NCBI GenBank assembly: GCA_937995595.1
Contig: CALKJW010000037.1
Coordinates: 36,786-100,785, forward strand
From: an uncultured Phycisphaerales bacterium
GTDB lineage: Bacteria; Planctomycetota; Phycisphaerae; Phycisphaerales; UBA1924
Reading direction: 5' to 3'
Length of the DNA: 64,000 bases
The notes beneath the pieces were generated by a model, which was not told where the DNA came from, searched no databases, and saw nothing but the letters and a program-made list of their open reading frames with translations. Below are positions 42,999-53,891 of this stretch, in pieces; position 1 is the first letter of the stretch, and each line of letters starts with the position of its first letter. The position numbers were made by a program, and so were the translations under genes.

Positions 42999-44111
42999 AT
43001 GCTCCGAACCCGTGCACTGTTGATGCTGGGCGGCGTGCCGATCGCCGCGGCCGCGTCGATCGGCGCGGCGCAGGACTCGCGGCCGACCCCGCTGCAGGGC
43101 GCGACCGAGTCCGCGGCGGAAAGGCCCGCGACGATCGCCGGTCCGACCGCGCCCGCGCCGCACGCCGACGCGGAGATCGAGCGCGTGCTCGCGATGCTGA
43201 CCGGGTCGTTCCGGGCCGCGCCGCGGGGCGACGGGCCCGCGCTGCGCCTGAACTCGGCGCGGTTCACGGTCGAGGGGCTCGACAACGCGGTGTACTTCGA
43301 GATCGCGCGCGAGGACTCGCCGGCCGAGCCGTTCCGGCAGGGCGTGTTCCACCTGTTCCGGCGCGGCAGCGAACTGCGCCTGCGGGTGCTGGACTTCCGC
43401 GGCTCGCCGGAGTTCGCGGCCATGCTCGCCGGGCTGTGGGCCGCGCCGGAGACGATCCCCGCGATGGACACGCGCCGTCTGGCGGTGAACCTCGACCTGT
43501 CGCTGTCGGCGCAGGGCGGGCGGGTGACCGGGCGCACGCCGCACCCGTTCCCCACGCTGGAGCGCGGCGCGGTGGAGATCATCAGTTCCATTCAACTTAT
43601 GTCTGATTCGGTCGCCCTGCACGACGCGGGGCTCGCGCCCGACGGGCGCGAGGTCTGGAGCACCGGCACGCCCGACGCGCCGGTCCGTTTCGAGCGGCAG
43701 AACGGGCCGTGGTTCGCGGCCGACCGTCGCGCCGACGGGCTGGTGGTGATCACGGTCGCGCCCGCGCCGCGCGGCGCCGAGGCGCTGGCCGAGGGCGGCG
43801 AGACCGCGCTGCACTTTTCGAGTTGGCTGACCGACGGGACGCGGATCAACACCTCCCGCGCCGGGGCGCGCGAGGCGGTGCGGGTCCGCCACCCCACGCA
43901 GCCCAAGGGCCTGTCCGACGCGCTGGTCGGCATCGCCGTCGGCGAACGGCGGAAGGTGGTGATCCCGCCCGCGCTGGCCTACGGCCAGCAGGGCGCGCGG
44001 AACATCATCCCCCCCAACGCCACGCTCGTCTTCGAGACCGAGTGCATGTGGGTCGACAACTCCAACCCGCAGCCCGCGGTCCCGCCCATGCTGCCGGGCC
44101 ACGGCCGATGA
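42999..44111 (+). CDS. CpcT/CpeT-like domain fused to FKBP-type prolyl isomerase
   Basis: A 370-residue exported protein with an N-terminal signal (MLRTRALLMLGGVPIAAAASIGAA). Residues ~55-230 resemble CpcT/CpeT chromophore lyases: LTGSFRAAPRGDG, YFEIAREDSPAEPFRQGVFHLFRR, LRLRVLDFRG, MLAGLWAAPETIP, VTGRTPHPFPTLERGAVE. Residues ~235-370 form an FKBP-type domain (VAPAPRGAEALAEGGETALHFSSWLTDGT, ALVGIAVGERRKVVIPPALAYGQQGARNIIPPNATLVFETE). Nothing else in the window suggests phycobilins, so the first domain probably serves another lipid- or ligand-binding role. The stop overlaps the start of the J-domain gene (ATGA), suggesting coupled translation with a chaperone. Confidence 0.82.
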   Translation: MLRTRALLMLGGVPIAAAASIGAAQDSRPTPLQGATESAAERPATIAGPTAPAPHADAEIERVLAMLTGSFRAAPRGDGPALRLNSARFTVEGLDNAVYFEIAREDSPAEPFRQGVFHLFRRGSELRLRVLDFRGSPEFAAMLAGLWAAPETIPAMDTRRLAVNLDLSLSAQGGRVTGRTPHPFPTLERGAVEIISSIQLMSDSVALHDAGLAPDGREVWSTGTPDAPVRFERQNGPWFAADRRADGLVVITVAPAPRGAEALAEGGETALHFSSWLTDGTRINTSRAGAREAVRVRHPTQPKGLSDALVGIAVGERRKVVIPPALAYGQQGARNIIPPNATLVFETECMWVDNSNPQPAVPPMLPGHGR

Positions 44112-44509
44112 CCGCGCGCAAGCCGCCACGCCCGCGCGCCGACCCGGCCCGCACACACTACCAGACGCTGGGCGTCGAGCCGGGCGCGACCGCCGAGGAG
44201 ATCCGCCGCGCCTACCGCGCGCTGGCCAAACGGCACCACCCCGACACCGGTCCCTCGGGCTCGTCCGCGGCGTTCGCGGCCGTCGCCGCGGCGTACGAGG
44301 TCCTGTCCGACCCCGCCGCGCGGCGGGCGTACGACGAATCGCTCGCCGCGGCTGCGGCGGAAGCGGCGGGGCGTGACACCGGCGCGCACTACTCGTGGGA
44401 GAGCATCGGCGCACGCCGGTCCGCCACCGCGCGGCGCGACATCGCCGAGTTCGACGACTTGTACGACACGTTCTACACCGATCGGGAACCGGGCCCGCGC
44501 GGCGCGTGA
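44108..44509 (+). CDS. J-domain protein
   Basis: A 133-residue protein with a J domain at residues ~17-80: HYQTLGVEPGATAEEIRRAYRALAKRHHPDTGPSG, including the HPD motif that stimulates Hsp70 ATPase. The rest is a short, Ala-rich tail without zinc-finger or substrate domains, so it is a minimal co-chaperone. Its ATG overlaps the preceding stop as ATGA. Confidence 0.9.
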   Translation: MTARKPPRPRADPARTHYQTLGVEPGATAEEIRRAYRALAKRHHPDTGPSGSSAAFAAVAAAYEVLSDPAARRAYDESLAAAAAEAAGRDTGAHYSWESIGARRSATARRDIAEFDDLYDTFYTDREPGPRGA

Positions 44510-44524
44510 ATCGGACGAACTCGG

Positions 44525-44600
44525 GCGCCGGTTGTGGCGGGGCGAACCGGCAACCAGTCATCTGCCGAACATCGGCCCGCGCCGAGTTGACAACCGGCGC
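44525..44600. repeat. inverted repeat in front of the sugar transferase gene
   Basis: GCGCCGGTTGT (44525-44535) and ACAACCGGCGC (44590-44600) are a perfect 11-bp inverted pair around a 54-base loop. A part of the left arm (GGTTG) can also pair with CAACC at 44551-44555, so alternative structures in the RNA leader are possible. A TTGACA (44587-44592) overlaps the right arm. Confidence 0.45.
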
Positions 44601-44709
44601 GGGTTGCGGGACAGTTGGTGCCCGGAATCGCGGGGCCTGACGCGGCGGCCCCGACTTCAACCACACGGCGCGTCCGACCGGCGCGCGATTTCGGCGAGGT
44701 CCTGCACAG

Positions 44710-46176
44710 TTGCTCAAGCAGCAGCACCAGTTGTTCGTCGGTTTGCTGGCCGTCGTGGACGGCGTCGTGGTCGCGTCTGCGTCGTTCGCGGCGTGGGCGG
44801 TGCGGCGTTCGACCATCGAGCGGACGTGGTGGCCCGAGTCGTGGGAGCACCCGCCCAAGGAGGCGCTGGTGCTGTACACGGTGCCGGTCGCGCTGCTGTG
44901 CCTGCGCTGGTTCGGGCTGTACCGGCCTCGCCGCGACCGCTCGCTGGCCAACGAGGTCGTGCAGGTGTTCAAGGCGTCGCTGGCGACGATGCTGGCGGTG
45001 CTGGCGGTGCTGTACGCGACGGATTCCTCGGTGTTCCGGGGTGTGTACGAGCCGCTGCACCTGTGGGGGCTGACACTGGACGCGGGGCGCGTGCAACTGG
45101 GCGCGTTGACGGTCCTGCTGCCGGTGATGCTGTCGGTGCACCGCGTGGCGTTCCGCGTGGGCGTGCGGGTGCTGCGCCGGCGGGGCTGGAACCAGCGGCA
45201 CGTCGCGGTGATCGGGTGCGGGCGGCTGGGGCAGATCGTCGCGCACACGCTGGAGCGCAACTCGTGGACGGGCATCCAGGTGGCGTACTTCATCTCGCAC
45301 CAGGACAAGACCCGCCGCACCGAGTGCGTGGACAGGCCGGTCAGGGGCGGTCTGGCCGACCTGGACGCGATCATCCGCGAGCACAAGCCCGACGCGGTGT
45401 ACGTCGCGCTGCCCGGTTCGCGCGCGGCGTGCCTGTCGCAGGTGCTGACCGCGCTGGACAAGCACCCGGTGGACGTGCGGATCGTGCCCGACGTTTCGCC
45501 GCGGTACGTGGCGCAGAGCATGAGCGTGAACGAACTGGACGGCATGCCGATCCTGAGTTACCGCGAGACGCCGCACCACGGTCTGGGCGGGCTGACCAAG
45601 CGCGCGCTGGACGTGCTGGGCGCGGTCGCCGCGCTGCTGATCTTCGGCGTGCCGATGCTGGCGGTGGCGGGGCTGGTGCGCCTGAGCGGGCCGGGGCCGA
45701 TCATCTTCAAGCAGCGGCGGGTGTCGATCGGCGGGCAGACGTTCGACATCTACAAGTTCCGCACGATGTACCACGTGGCCGACGAGGCCGCGGCCGAGCC
45801 GGGCGGCCCGCGCTGGACCGAGCGCGACGATCCGCGCGTGACGCCCATCGGCCGCTGGCTGCGCAAGACGAGCCTGGACGAGCTGCCGCAACTGTTCAAC
45901 GTGCTGACCGGCGACATGTCGCTGGTCGGCCCGCGCCCGGAGCGGCCCGAACTCATCGAGCGCTTCCGCGAGGACTGGCGCGGCTACATGCTGCGCCAGC
46001 ACGTCAAGGCGGGCATGACCGGCTGGGCGCAGGTGAACGGGCACCGCGGGCAGACCTCGCTCAAGAAGCGGCTGCAGTACGACCTGTTCTACGTCAAGAA
46101 CTGGTCGGTGGGGTTCGACCTGAAGATCCTGTGGCTGACGCTGTTCCGCGGGTTTGTGCACCGCAATGCGCACTGA
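44710..46176 (+). CDS. undecaprenyl-phosphate sugar phosphotransferase (exopolysaccharide)
   Basis: A 488-residue membrane enzyme that starts polysaccharide repeat units by moving a sugar phosphate to undecaprenyl phosphate. The N-terminal ~270 residues include several membrane helices (LFVGLLAVVDGVVVASASFAAWAV, LYTVPVALLCLRWF) and a CoA-binding-like domain (HVAVIGCGRLGQIVAHTL). A further helix (LGAVAALLIFGVPMLAVAGLV) leads to the catalytic bacterial sugar transferase domain: PIIFKQRRVSIGGQTFDIYKFRTM, TPIGRWLRKTSLDELPQLFNVLTGDMSLVGPRPERP and GMTGWAQVNGHRGQTS. Start is a TTG with GAGGTCC upstream. It ends 21 bp before mnmG. Confidence 0.92.
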   Translation: MLKQQHQLFVGLLAVVDGVVVASASFAAWAVRRSTIERTWWPESWEHPPKEALVLYTVPVALLCLRWFGLYRPRRDRSLANEVVQVFKASLATMLAVLAVLYATDSSVFRGVYEPLHLWGLTLDAGRVQLGALTVLLPVMLSVHRVAFRVGVRVLRRRGWNQRHVAVIGCGRLGQIVAHTLERNSWTGIQVAYFISHQDKTRRTECVDRPVRGGLADLDAIIREHKPDAVYVALPGSRAACLSQVLTALDKHPVDVRIVPDVSPRYVAQSMSVNELDGMPILSYRETPHHGLGGLTKRALDVLGAVAALLIFGVPMLAVAGLVRLSGPGPIIFKQRRVSIGGQTFDIYKFRTMYHVADEAAAEPGGPRWTERDDPRVTPIGRWLRKTSLDELPQLFNVLTGDMSLVGPRPERPELIERFREDWRGYMLRQHVKAGMTGWAQVNGHRGQTSLKKRLQYDLFYVKNWSVGFDLKILWLTLFRGFVHRNAH

Positions 46177-46197
46177 GCGCGGCGCGTACGATTGCCC

Positions 46198-48312
<2,115 letters not shown>

Positions 48313-48377
48313 CGGCCGGCGCTCCCGGCGTGCGACGCGCGCTCCCGGGGCCGCGGCGATCGTGTACCATCGCGGCC

Positions 48378-50177
48378 ATGGCGCCGTGCCTCACCGTTGT
48401 TCTTGCCCAGCAGGCCGCGTCGGGCGGCGCGACCAGCCTGATGGTTGACCTGCTGCTCACGCTCGCCGCCGCGGCGGCGGTGACGATCGTCTTCAAGCGT
48501 TTCGGCCTTTCGACGATCCCCGGATACCTGATCACGGGCGCGATCATCGGCCCCTCGGCGCTGGCGCTGATCAGCAGCGCGGAGAACGTGCAGGCGATCT
48601 CGGGGCTGGCGATCCTGCTGCTGATGTTCACCATCGGCCTGCAACTGGACTTTGCGGGCATCCGCTCGGGCATGGTGAGCATCCTCTCGATCGGCCTTGG
48701 CTCGACGCTGGCGACGTGGGCGGTCGGCATCCCGGTGGGCATGGCGTTCGGGTTCTCGGCCCCGGCCGCGCTGGTGCTGGGGATGGCGATGTCGATGTCG
48801 TCGACGGCGGTGGCGATGGGGGTGCTGCAGCAGCGCCGCGAGGTCAACCGCGTTCAGGGGCGGCTGTGCATCGGCGTGTCGGTGACGCAGGACCTGCTGT
48901 CGATCGCGATTCTCGCGCTCATGCCGCCGATCGCGGTGTGGGCCGGTGGGCAGAGCGCGGTGAGCGCGCCCGGGCTGGTGACGGGCCTGAGCGGCGGGCC
49001 GCTGGCCGACCTGCTGGTCTCGGGCGTCGTCGCGATGCTCGCCGTCGGCCTGATGATCATCATCGGGCGGCACGCGCTGCCGAAACTGCTGCGCGAGGCG
49101 GCCCGAGGCGGCGCGTCGGAGACGCTGCTGGTGGTCGCGTCGGCGGTCGCCTTCGCCGCGGCCGCGCTGACGACGTACGTCGGCATCGGCCCCGCGCTGG
49201 GCGCGTTCCTGGCGGGGTTCATGCTGGCGACGACGCCCTTCCGCCACCAGTTGGCGGGCCAACTGGCCCCGCTCCGCGAGTTGTTCATGGCGGTGTTCTT
49301 CACCGTCGTCGGCCTGAACATGAACGTGCCGGCGGTCATGGACGCCTGGTGGCTCGTGCCCATCGGGCTGGCGACGCTGTTCGCCGTCAAGGGCACGATC
49401 ATCGCGCTCTCGACGTGGGCGGGCGGGGCCAACGCGGCGACCAGCCTGCAGACCGGCGCGCTGCTGACGCAGGCGGGCGAGTTCAGCCTGGTGGTGCTGG
49501 CCGCGGCGGCGATGTCGGGCGTCATCCCGGCCGAACGGCAACCGCTGATCATCGCGGTGGTGGTGCTCTCGCTGATCGTGACCCCGTGGTGCTACGACGT
49601 GGCGAAACTGGCAGCGCCCGCGCTGGCGCGGTTCCCCGCCGCGCCGTGGGTGCGCTCGGGCGCGCTGGTCGAGCGAGCGCCGACGCCCGGCACGGGCGGG
49701 GCCGAGGCCGAGGGCGCGACCGCCCCCACCGCGGGCGGGGTGATCATCGCGGGGTTCGGACTGGTCGGTCGCGCGGTGGCCGACCGTCTGAAGATCGCCG
49801 GGATCCCGTACACCATCGTCGAACTCAACCCCGGCACGGTGCGCAAGCAGGGCTCGCTCGGCCGGGCGATCGTCTACGGCGACATCGCCAACCCCGAGGT
49901 GCTCGAGTCGGCGGGCATCCGGACCGCCGCGGCGATCGTGATCACCATCCCCGATGACGACGCGATCCTGCTGGCGTGCCAGGCGATCCGCGCGATCTCG
50001 CCGTCGATCTTCATCGCGGTGCGGACGAGTTTCCTGAGCAACGCGTTCCTGGCGACCAACGCCGGGGCCGACCACGTGACCGTCGCCGAGGTGGCGACGG
50101 CCGAGGCGATGGCCAAGCAGGTGATGCAGCAACTGGAGAAGCGGAACGCGGCGACTTCGGGGGCCGCGCGGCCGTAA
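48378..50177 (+). CDS. monovalent cation:proton antiporter, CPA2/KefB type
   Basis: A 599-residue inner-membrane protein. Residues ~1-400 are the ~12-helix exchanger domain: STIPGYLITGAIIGPSALALI, LLLMFTIGLQLDF, MAMSMSSTAVAMGVL, GVSVTQDLLSIAILAL and GPALGAFLAGFMLATTPFRHQL. The cytoplasmic tail is an RCK/TrkA-N domain: GVIIAGFGLVGRAVADRLKIAGIPYTIVELNP, GRAIVYGDIANPEVLESAGI, IVITIPDDDAILLACQAIR. It likely exchanges K+ or Na+ for H+ under nucleotide control. A long acidic linker (~430-455) separates the two parts. It follows mnmG by 65 bp. Confidence 0.9.
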   Translation: MAPCLTVVLAQQAASGGATSLMVDLLLTLAAAAAVTIVFKRFGLSTIPGYLITGAIIGPSALALISSAENVQAISGLAILLLMFTIGLQLDFAGIRSGMVSILSIGLGSTLATWAVGIPVGMAFGFSAPAALVLGMAMSMSSTAVAMGVLQQRREVNRVQGRLCIGVSVTQDLLSIAILALMPPIAVWAGGQSAVSAPGLVTGLSGGPLADLLVSGVVAMLAVGLMIIIGRHALPKLLREAARGGASETLLVVASAVAFAAAALTTYVGIGPALGAFLAGFMLATTPFRHQLAGQLAPLRELFMAVFFTVVGLNMNVPAVMDAWWLVPIGLATLFAVKGTIIALSTWAGGANAATSLQTGALLTQAGEFSLVVLAAAAMSGVIPAERQPLIIAVVVLSLIVTPWCYDVAKLAAPALARFPAAPWVRSGALVERAPTPGTGGAEAEGATAPTAGGVIIAGFGLVGRAVADRLKIAGIPYTIVELNPGTVRKQGSLGRAIVYGDIANPEVLESAGIRTAAAIVITIPDDDAILLACQAIRAISPSIFIAVRTSFLSNAFLATNAGADHVTVAEVATAEAMAKQVMQQLEKRNAATSGAARP

Positions 50178-50206
50178 TGGGGTGACACGCGACGGCCCGT
50201 AACGAA

Positions 50207-50233
50207 CAGGGCCGGTCGCACGGACCGGCCCTG
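50207..50233. terminator. bidirectional hairpin terminator
   Basis: A perfect 11-bp stem, CAGGGCCGGTC, loop GCACG, GACCGGCCCTG, lies between the convergent antiporter and pseudopilin genes. No strong T-run on either side. Confidence 0.8.
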
Positions 50234-50282
50234 CGTGGGTGTGGTGTCGTTGAGCAAACCGGACGCGGAGCGGACGCGGCGT

Positions 50283-51284
50283 TCAGCGGTTGATGTCGCG
50301 GCCCTTGATGCCGTTGCGCGTGGCCCAGAAGTAGGACTTGAACGAGAAGTTCTGCGCCTGACCGCCTTCAAGGCCGTCGTTCAGCATGTCGTAACGGTTA
50401 AGAATCGCCGCGCCGGGGTTCCAGAGGCCCGACGGCGTGAAGACCACGCGCTCGGCCGGGTTGCCGTTGGTGGACAGGTTGTCGAGATCCTTGACCGCCC
50501 ACGAGTCCACGCTGCCATCGACAAGGCCGAACTTGGGGCGTGCCTCGGGGTTGTTCCAGTTGGGGAACAGTTTCACGCGCCCGTTGGTGCCGAAACCTCG
50601 ACGCGTTTTCTTGGTGAAGTCGAAGCGCTCGTGGACCATGACCTTGGCCCAGGGGAATGGCACGTTGTCGTAGCGATTGCGGCGCCACTGCAGGTTGCCA
50701 TCAGCAGCGGACGGTTGAATGTTGACGCGCGCTTCGGTCGCGTAGCGCTCAGGCCGCGTCCAGAAGACCGGCGGGTAGTAATACGACCCGTCCCAGAGCA
50801 GGTTCTCGATCGGCGGAGCGTTCGGGGCCGTGACGGTGGCACGGAACCGCTGGATCACGCTCCGATCCTGCGGGGCGAACTGTACAGGCGAGTCGAGGTC
50901 GAACTCGCTGATCCAAGCCAACATCAGGCTGGCCCAGTGGGCCGCAAACATCTCGCTGGCCCAGTTGGCGTCGTTGATCTGCCAAGCGGTGAACCCGCCG
51001 GTGCCTTGCGCCGTCTGCGGCGTCACGATGAAGCACCACTGCACGCCCGCGCCGTACCGAATCGGGTTGTCCTTGTCGAACGGGTTGACGAACGAGTCGT
51101 TGTGCTGGCCGGCGTAGGTCGCGATGGCCGTGTTCAACTGGCGCAGGTTCGAGATGCTGACCGCGCCCTGCGCGGCGGTCCTCGCCTCGCTCAGCGCGGG
51201 GAGAAGAATCGCCACGAGCAGCGCGATGATGGCGATGACGACCAGCAACTCGATCAATGTGAAGCCACGCCGCTTCCGGTTCAT
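50283..51284 (-). CDS. type IV pilin-like / type II secretion pseudopilin-like protein
   Basis: A 333-residue protein with the prepilin leader [35 protein letters not shown]: cleavage after Gly before FTLIE, with Glu at +5 and a ~20-residue helix. This form, with LLPALSEAR following, is expanded in Planctomycetes. The rest is a large extracytoplasmic domain ([32 protein letters not shown]) with [17 protein letters not shown], reminiscent of the planctomycete DG motif. AGGAGG precedes the ATG at 51284. It may be a surface or secretion pseudopilin; no prepilin peptidase is near. Confidence 0.85.
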   Translation of the reverse strand: MNRKRRGFTLIELLVVIAIIALLVAILLPALSEARTAAQGAVSISNLRQLNTAIATYAGQHNDSFVNPFDKDNPIRYGAGVQWCFIVTPQTAQGTGGFTAWQINDANWASEMFAAHWASLMLAWISEFDLDSPVQFAPQDRSVIQRFRATVTAPNAPPIENLLWDGSYYYPPVFWTRPERYATEARVNIQPSAADGNLQWRRNRYDNVPFPWAKVMVHERFDFTKKTRRGFGTNGRVKLFPNWNNPEARPKFGLVDGSVDSWAVKDLDNLSTNGNPAERVVFTPSGLWNPGAAILNRYDMLNDGLEGGQAQNFSFKSYFWATRNGIKGRDINR

Positions 51285-51810
51285 TGACGCCCTCCTGCGA
51301 CACAAAGGGTCGCTCTTGATCAACTGCCGGCTGCGCAGGCCAGAACGACCCGCACGCGGACCGCGTAGATGCGGTCCGATACGCAATGACTATACCATCG
51401 GCTGCACCGGGTTGCACGCATTTGCCGCCGCCCCGGTCCCCCACCCATCGCGTGTGCCGCCGCGCCTTTCTGCCGCGCGATGATGTCTCGACGGCACGAT
51501 GAGAAGCCCGAGGCCGGGGCCGAATGCAAAGCGTGGGCTCAAGGCGTCCGGCATCCCGGGGACGCCCCTCCCCAACATTTCCCACAAAAAACTTGTGCAA
51601 CAGGTTGCCGAACGGACGATGGTAGGCTATCTTCATCCGAACAGATGAAGCCATAGGTTTGTGTGGACCCGATGCCCCACCAGCCGATCATCCCCGCGGG
51701 CCGATGGCCCAACCTGTCGCGGACGGACAGGCACAAACCCCAACGGGTGGAACCCGCTCTGGCCATGGCTGCGTCCCTTGAGGACGTGCTTGGCGTGGAA
51801 GGAGCCACCC
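51285..51810. other. divergent intergenic region before the lexA transcript
   Basis: About 525 bp between the pseudopilin gene (minus) and the ORF upstream of lexA (plus). From 51330 to 51500 nothing recognisable. It has a candidate promoter with a dyad at 51605-51650 (listed). The stretch 51660-51800 has open frames but no ribosome-binding site of note. Confidence 0.45.
51605..51650 (+). promoter_or_regulatory. candidate promoter with overlapping dyad, lexA transcript
   Basis: TTGCCG (51605-51610), a 17-bp spacer and TATCTT (51628-51633) resemble a sigma-70 promoter. The dyad CTTCATC-CGAACA-GATGAAG (51631-51650) overlaps the -10 end and the expected start site, where a repressor would block initiation. 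It could be a LexA operator, but the planctomycete LexA box is not something I can confirm from here. Confidence 0.4.
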
Positions 51811-52512
51811 TTGCCGCTGATCAACTTCTTTCGAACGGACCGGTCCCGGATCGAGGCGCTACGTCCCGAGGTCGGCCGCGCCGCCGCGGCCGACGAGCCG
51901 GGGTTGCTGCGGCTGGGTCCGGGTGGGGACTTTGTAACCGACTACCGGCCGGACCGTCGGGGCAGGTTGGTCGCGGCGGCGCAGGCGCAGCGTCACGCCG
52001 CGGAGGACCGCTCGGACAGCGTGCAGTTGTCGGAACTGGCGCTTCGCGCGGGCACGCTTCTGGCGGCGGAGCGCGTGCTGGAGGACCAGGGTCGCGCGAT
52101 GGCGCTGGCGGCGGATCTGTCGCGGGCGCTCGCGGGCCCGTGGGTGGCGGCCGCGCCCGGGTCGTCGCGGGCCGGTTTGCCGGTCGTCGTGCGCTCGCCG
52201 GGTGTTCCGGCTGGCGCGGGATCGCGGGGAGAGTCTCGTTCGTCCGCCTTGTCGGCCGCGGCGGTCTCCGCCGGGCCGGCGCAGCCTTCGATGCTGGAGG
52301 GTCAGGTTTATGAATCTCACGCCCAAGCAACTTCGCATCCTGCAGTTGATCCGCGACTGCCGCGTTCGCCATGGCTATTCGCCGACTATGCAGGAACTCG
52401 CCGACGAGATCGGCGTCAGCAAGGTCACGGTGTTCGAGCACGTCGAGGCGCTCATCAAGAAGGGCGCGCTCATCCGCGACCCCAACAAGGCGCGCTCTTT
52501 GTCGATCAGTGA
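51811..52512 (+). CDS. hypothetical ORF upstream of and overlapping lexA
   Basis: A TTG at 51811 with AAGGAG six bases upstream opens a 233-codon frame (LPLINFFRTDRSRIEALRPEV). Up to about 52300 its third positions are G/C-rich as in real genes here, and it contains helical stretches such as VQLSELALRAGTLLAAERVLEDQ. After lexA begins (52310) this frame continues for 203 bases out of phase, with poor codon use (HPAVDPRLPRSPWLF). Either it is a real overlapping gene, or a frameshift or sequencing error hides a stop near 52300. I do not recognise the protein. Confidence 0.5.
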   Translation: MPLINFFRTDRSRIEALRPEVGRAAAADEPGLLRLGPGGDFVTDYRPDRRGRLVAAAQAQRHAAEDRSDSVQLSELALRAGTLLAAERVLEDQGRAMALAADLSRALAGPWVAAAPGSSRAGLPVVVRSPGVPAGAGSRGESRSSALSAAAVSAGPAQPSMLEGQVYESHAQATSHPAVDPRLPRSPWLFADYAGTRRRDRRQQGHGVRARRGAHQEGRAHPRPQQGALFVDQ

Positions 52513-52924
52513 GGGGATCGCGGTTCCGGACGAGGCGCGGCCGTACCGCTACCCGCTGGTGGGCCGGATCGCCGCGGGCTACCCGATCGAGAAGTGCGAG
52601 GACCGCGACGAACTGGACCTGCTCGACATCGTGGGGCCCAAGCCGGGCAAGCCGGGGGCGATCTTCGCGCTGCGGGTGCAGGGGGACTCGATGCGCGACG
52701 AGGGCATCCTCGACGGGGACTACATCCTGGTCGAGCGGGCCGACACGGCCAGCAACGGCGAGCGGGTCGTCGCGCTGCTGCCCAACGGCGAGACCACGCT
52801 CAAGACGTTCTACCGCGAGGGCGACCGCATCCGTCTGCAGCCGGCCAACCCGGACTTCCAGCCCATCATCGTCAAGGACTGCCGCATCCAGGGCATCGTC
52901 CGCAGCGTGCTGCGGAAGTACTAG
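52310..52924 (+). CDS. lexA: SOS repressor LexA
   Basis: A 204-residue repressor of the SOS response. The N-terminal winged helix is MNLTPKQLRILQLIRDCRVRHGYSPTMQELADEIGVSKVTVFEHVEAL, with the recognition helix around VSKVTVFEHV, which differs from E. coli LexA. The cleavage site Ala-Gly lies in GRIAAGYPIE; the catalytic Ser is in VQGDSMRDEGILDGDYILVER and the Lys in GETTLKTFYREG. So it should self-cleave when RecA is activated. GGAGG lies 9 bases before the ATG. Confidence 0.96.
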   Translation: MNLTPKQLRILQLIRDCRVRHGYSPTMQELADEIGVSKVTVFEHVEALIKKGALIRDPNKARSLSISEGIAVPDEARPYRYPLVGRIAAGYPIEKCEDRDELDLLDIVGPKPGKPGAIFALRVQGDSMRDEGILDGDYILVERADTASNGERVVALLPNGETTLKTFYREGDRIRLQPANPDFQPIIVKDCRIQGIVRSVLRKY

Positions 52925-53069
52925 GGAAATGCGGAACGGTCTGCTCCGCACTCCGCACTCCGCACTTTTTCCTCTGCTCATCCCTGACAGCGCACGCGGG
53001 AGATCGGCTCCCTCGCGTGCGGCTGTCGCTTTTCGCAACCGGGTCGCGCCGCGACGTTAGCATTGCGGC

Positions 53070-53837
53070 ATGAAGGCCCGTCGCGGCAGAGCTTTCGGCG
53101 TGTTCGCGCTCGCGCTGGCGGGCGCGCTGGCCGGTGCGTGCTCGTCGGGCGCGGGTGCGGGCGAGGGCGCGGCGCGCGTGCAGAGCGGCGCGCCGACGCC
53201 GGCGCAACTCGATGGCCTGCCGGTGGTGCGCATCCTCACGCCGTGGGGCGCGCTCGGCTCGGGCGTGCCGCTGGCCGACGACGTGCTGATCACCTGCCGC
53301 CACTGCCTGCCGCGGGGCGGGTCGAACCGCGTGGAGATCGACGGCGTGCGCCGGCAGTTCGAGGTGCTCGCGGCGGGCGACACGCGCGACGCCAAGGACG
53401 ACTGGGCGGTCATCCGCGTGACGCCGGGCGGGCTGCCCCCCGCGCCGGCGATCGACGCGGTGCGGCGCGTGCGCGAGGGCGAGGCGGTGTACCTGTGCGG
53501 CTACTGGCCCGGCGACGGGCAGCGCCCCGAGCGCGTGGACCCGCGCCGCGTCGAGCCGCGCGCGGTCTGCGCGCAGGCGGTGGCGGTCGAGGGCACGCGC
53601 AAACTGCCGGCGGACCTGACGGTGTTCGCCGAGGTCGGCCCGTCTGACATCTTCAGGGGCATGTCGGGCGGGCCCGCCGCGGTGTGGGACCGCGCGACGC
53701 AGCGGCTGGTGGTGATCGGCATCTACCTCGGCGCGGCGGAGTATGAGCCGGGCCAGGCCGAGCGGTTCGGACGGGTGCAGGTCATCCGCCGCATGCCGCC
53801 CGAGGCGGTGCAGGCGGCGGTGAAGCCGGAGCGGTGA
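53070..53837 (+). CDS. trypsin-like serine protease, lipoprotein
   Basis: A 255-residue exported protein with a signal peptide ending ALAGACSSGAG, probably a lipoprotein. The chymotrypsin-type triad appears in order: His in LITCRHCLPRG, Asp in KDDWAVIRV and Ser in RGMSGGPAAV (usually GDSGGP). The surrounding strands (VVRILTPWGALGSGVPLADDVLIT, VVIGIYLGAAEY) fit the fold. No PDZ domain. A putative start at 53070 with no clear ribosome-binding site. It lies between lexA and an intergenic repeat. Confidence 0.8.
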   Translation: MKARRGRAFGVFALALAGALAGACSSGAGAGEGAARVQSGAPTPAQLDGLPVVRILTPWGALGSGVPLADDVLITCRHCLPRGGSNRVEIDGVRRQFEVLAAGDTRDAKDDWAVIRVTPGGLPPAPAIDAVRRVREGEAVYLCGYWPGDGQRPERVDPRRVEPRAVCAQAVAVEGTRKLPADLTVFAEVGPSDIFRGMSGGPAAVWDRATQRLVVIGIYLGAAEYEPGQAERFGRVQVIRRMPPEAVQAAVKPER

Positions 53838-53891
53838 CTCCTACGCCTTCTCGACGAAACTCGTGCCGCGAAGGGGGTTCGGACGAACTTC

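Noticed and set aside
51663..52313. Plus-strand frame ending at the lexA ATGA
   Set aside because: Its translation is Gly/Arg/Ala-rich without structure; the neighbouring frame from 51811 has the coding-like codon use. The coupled stop is mentioned in the findings.
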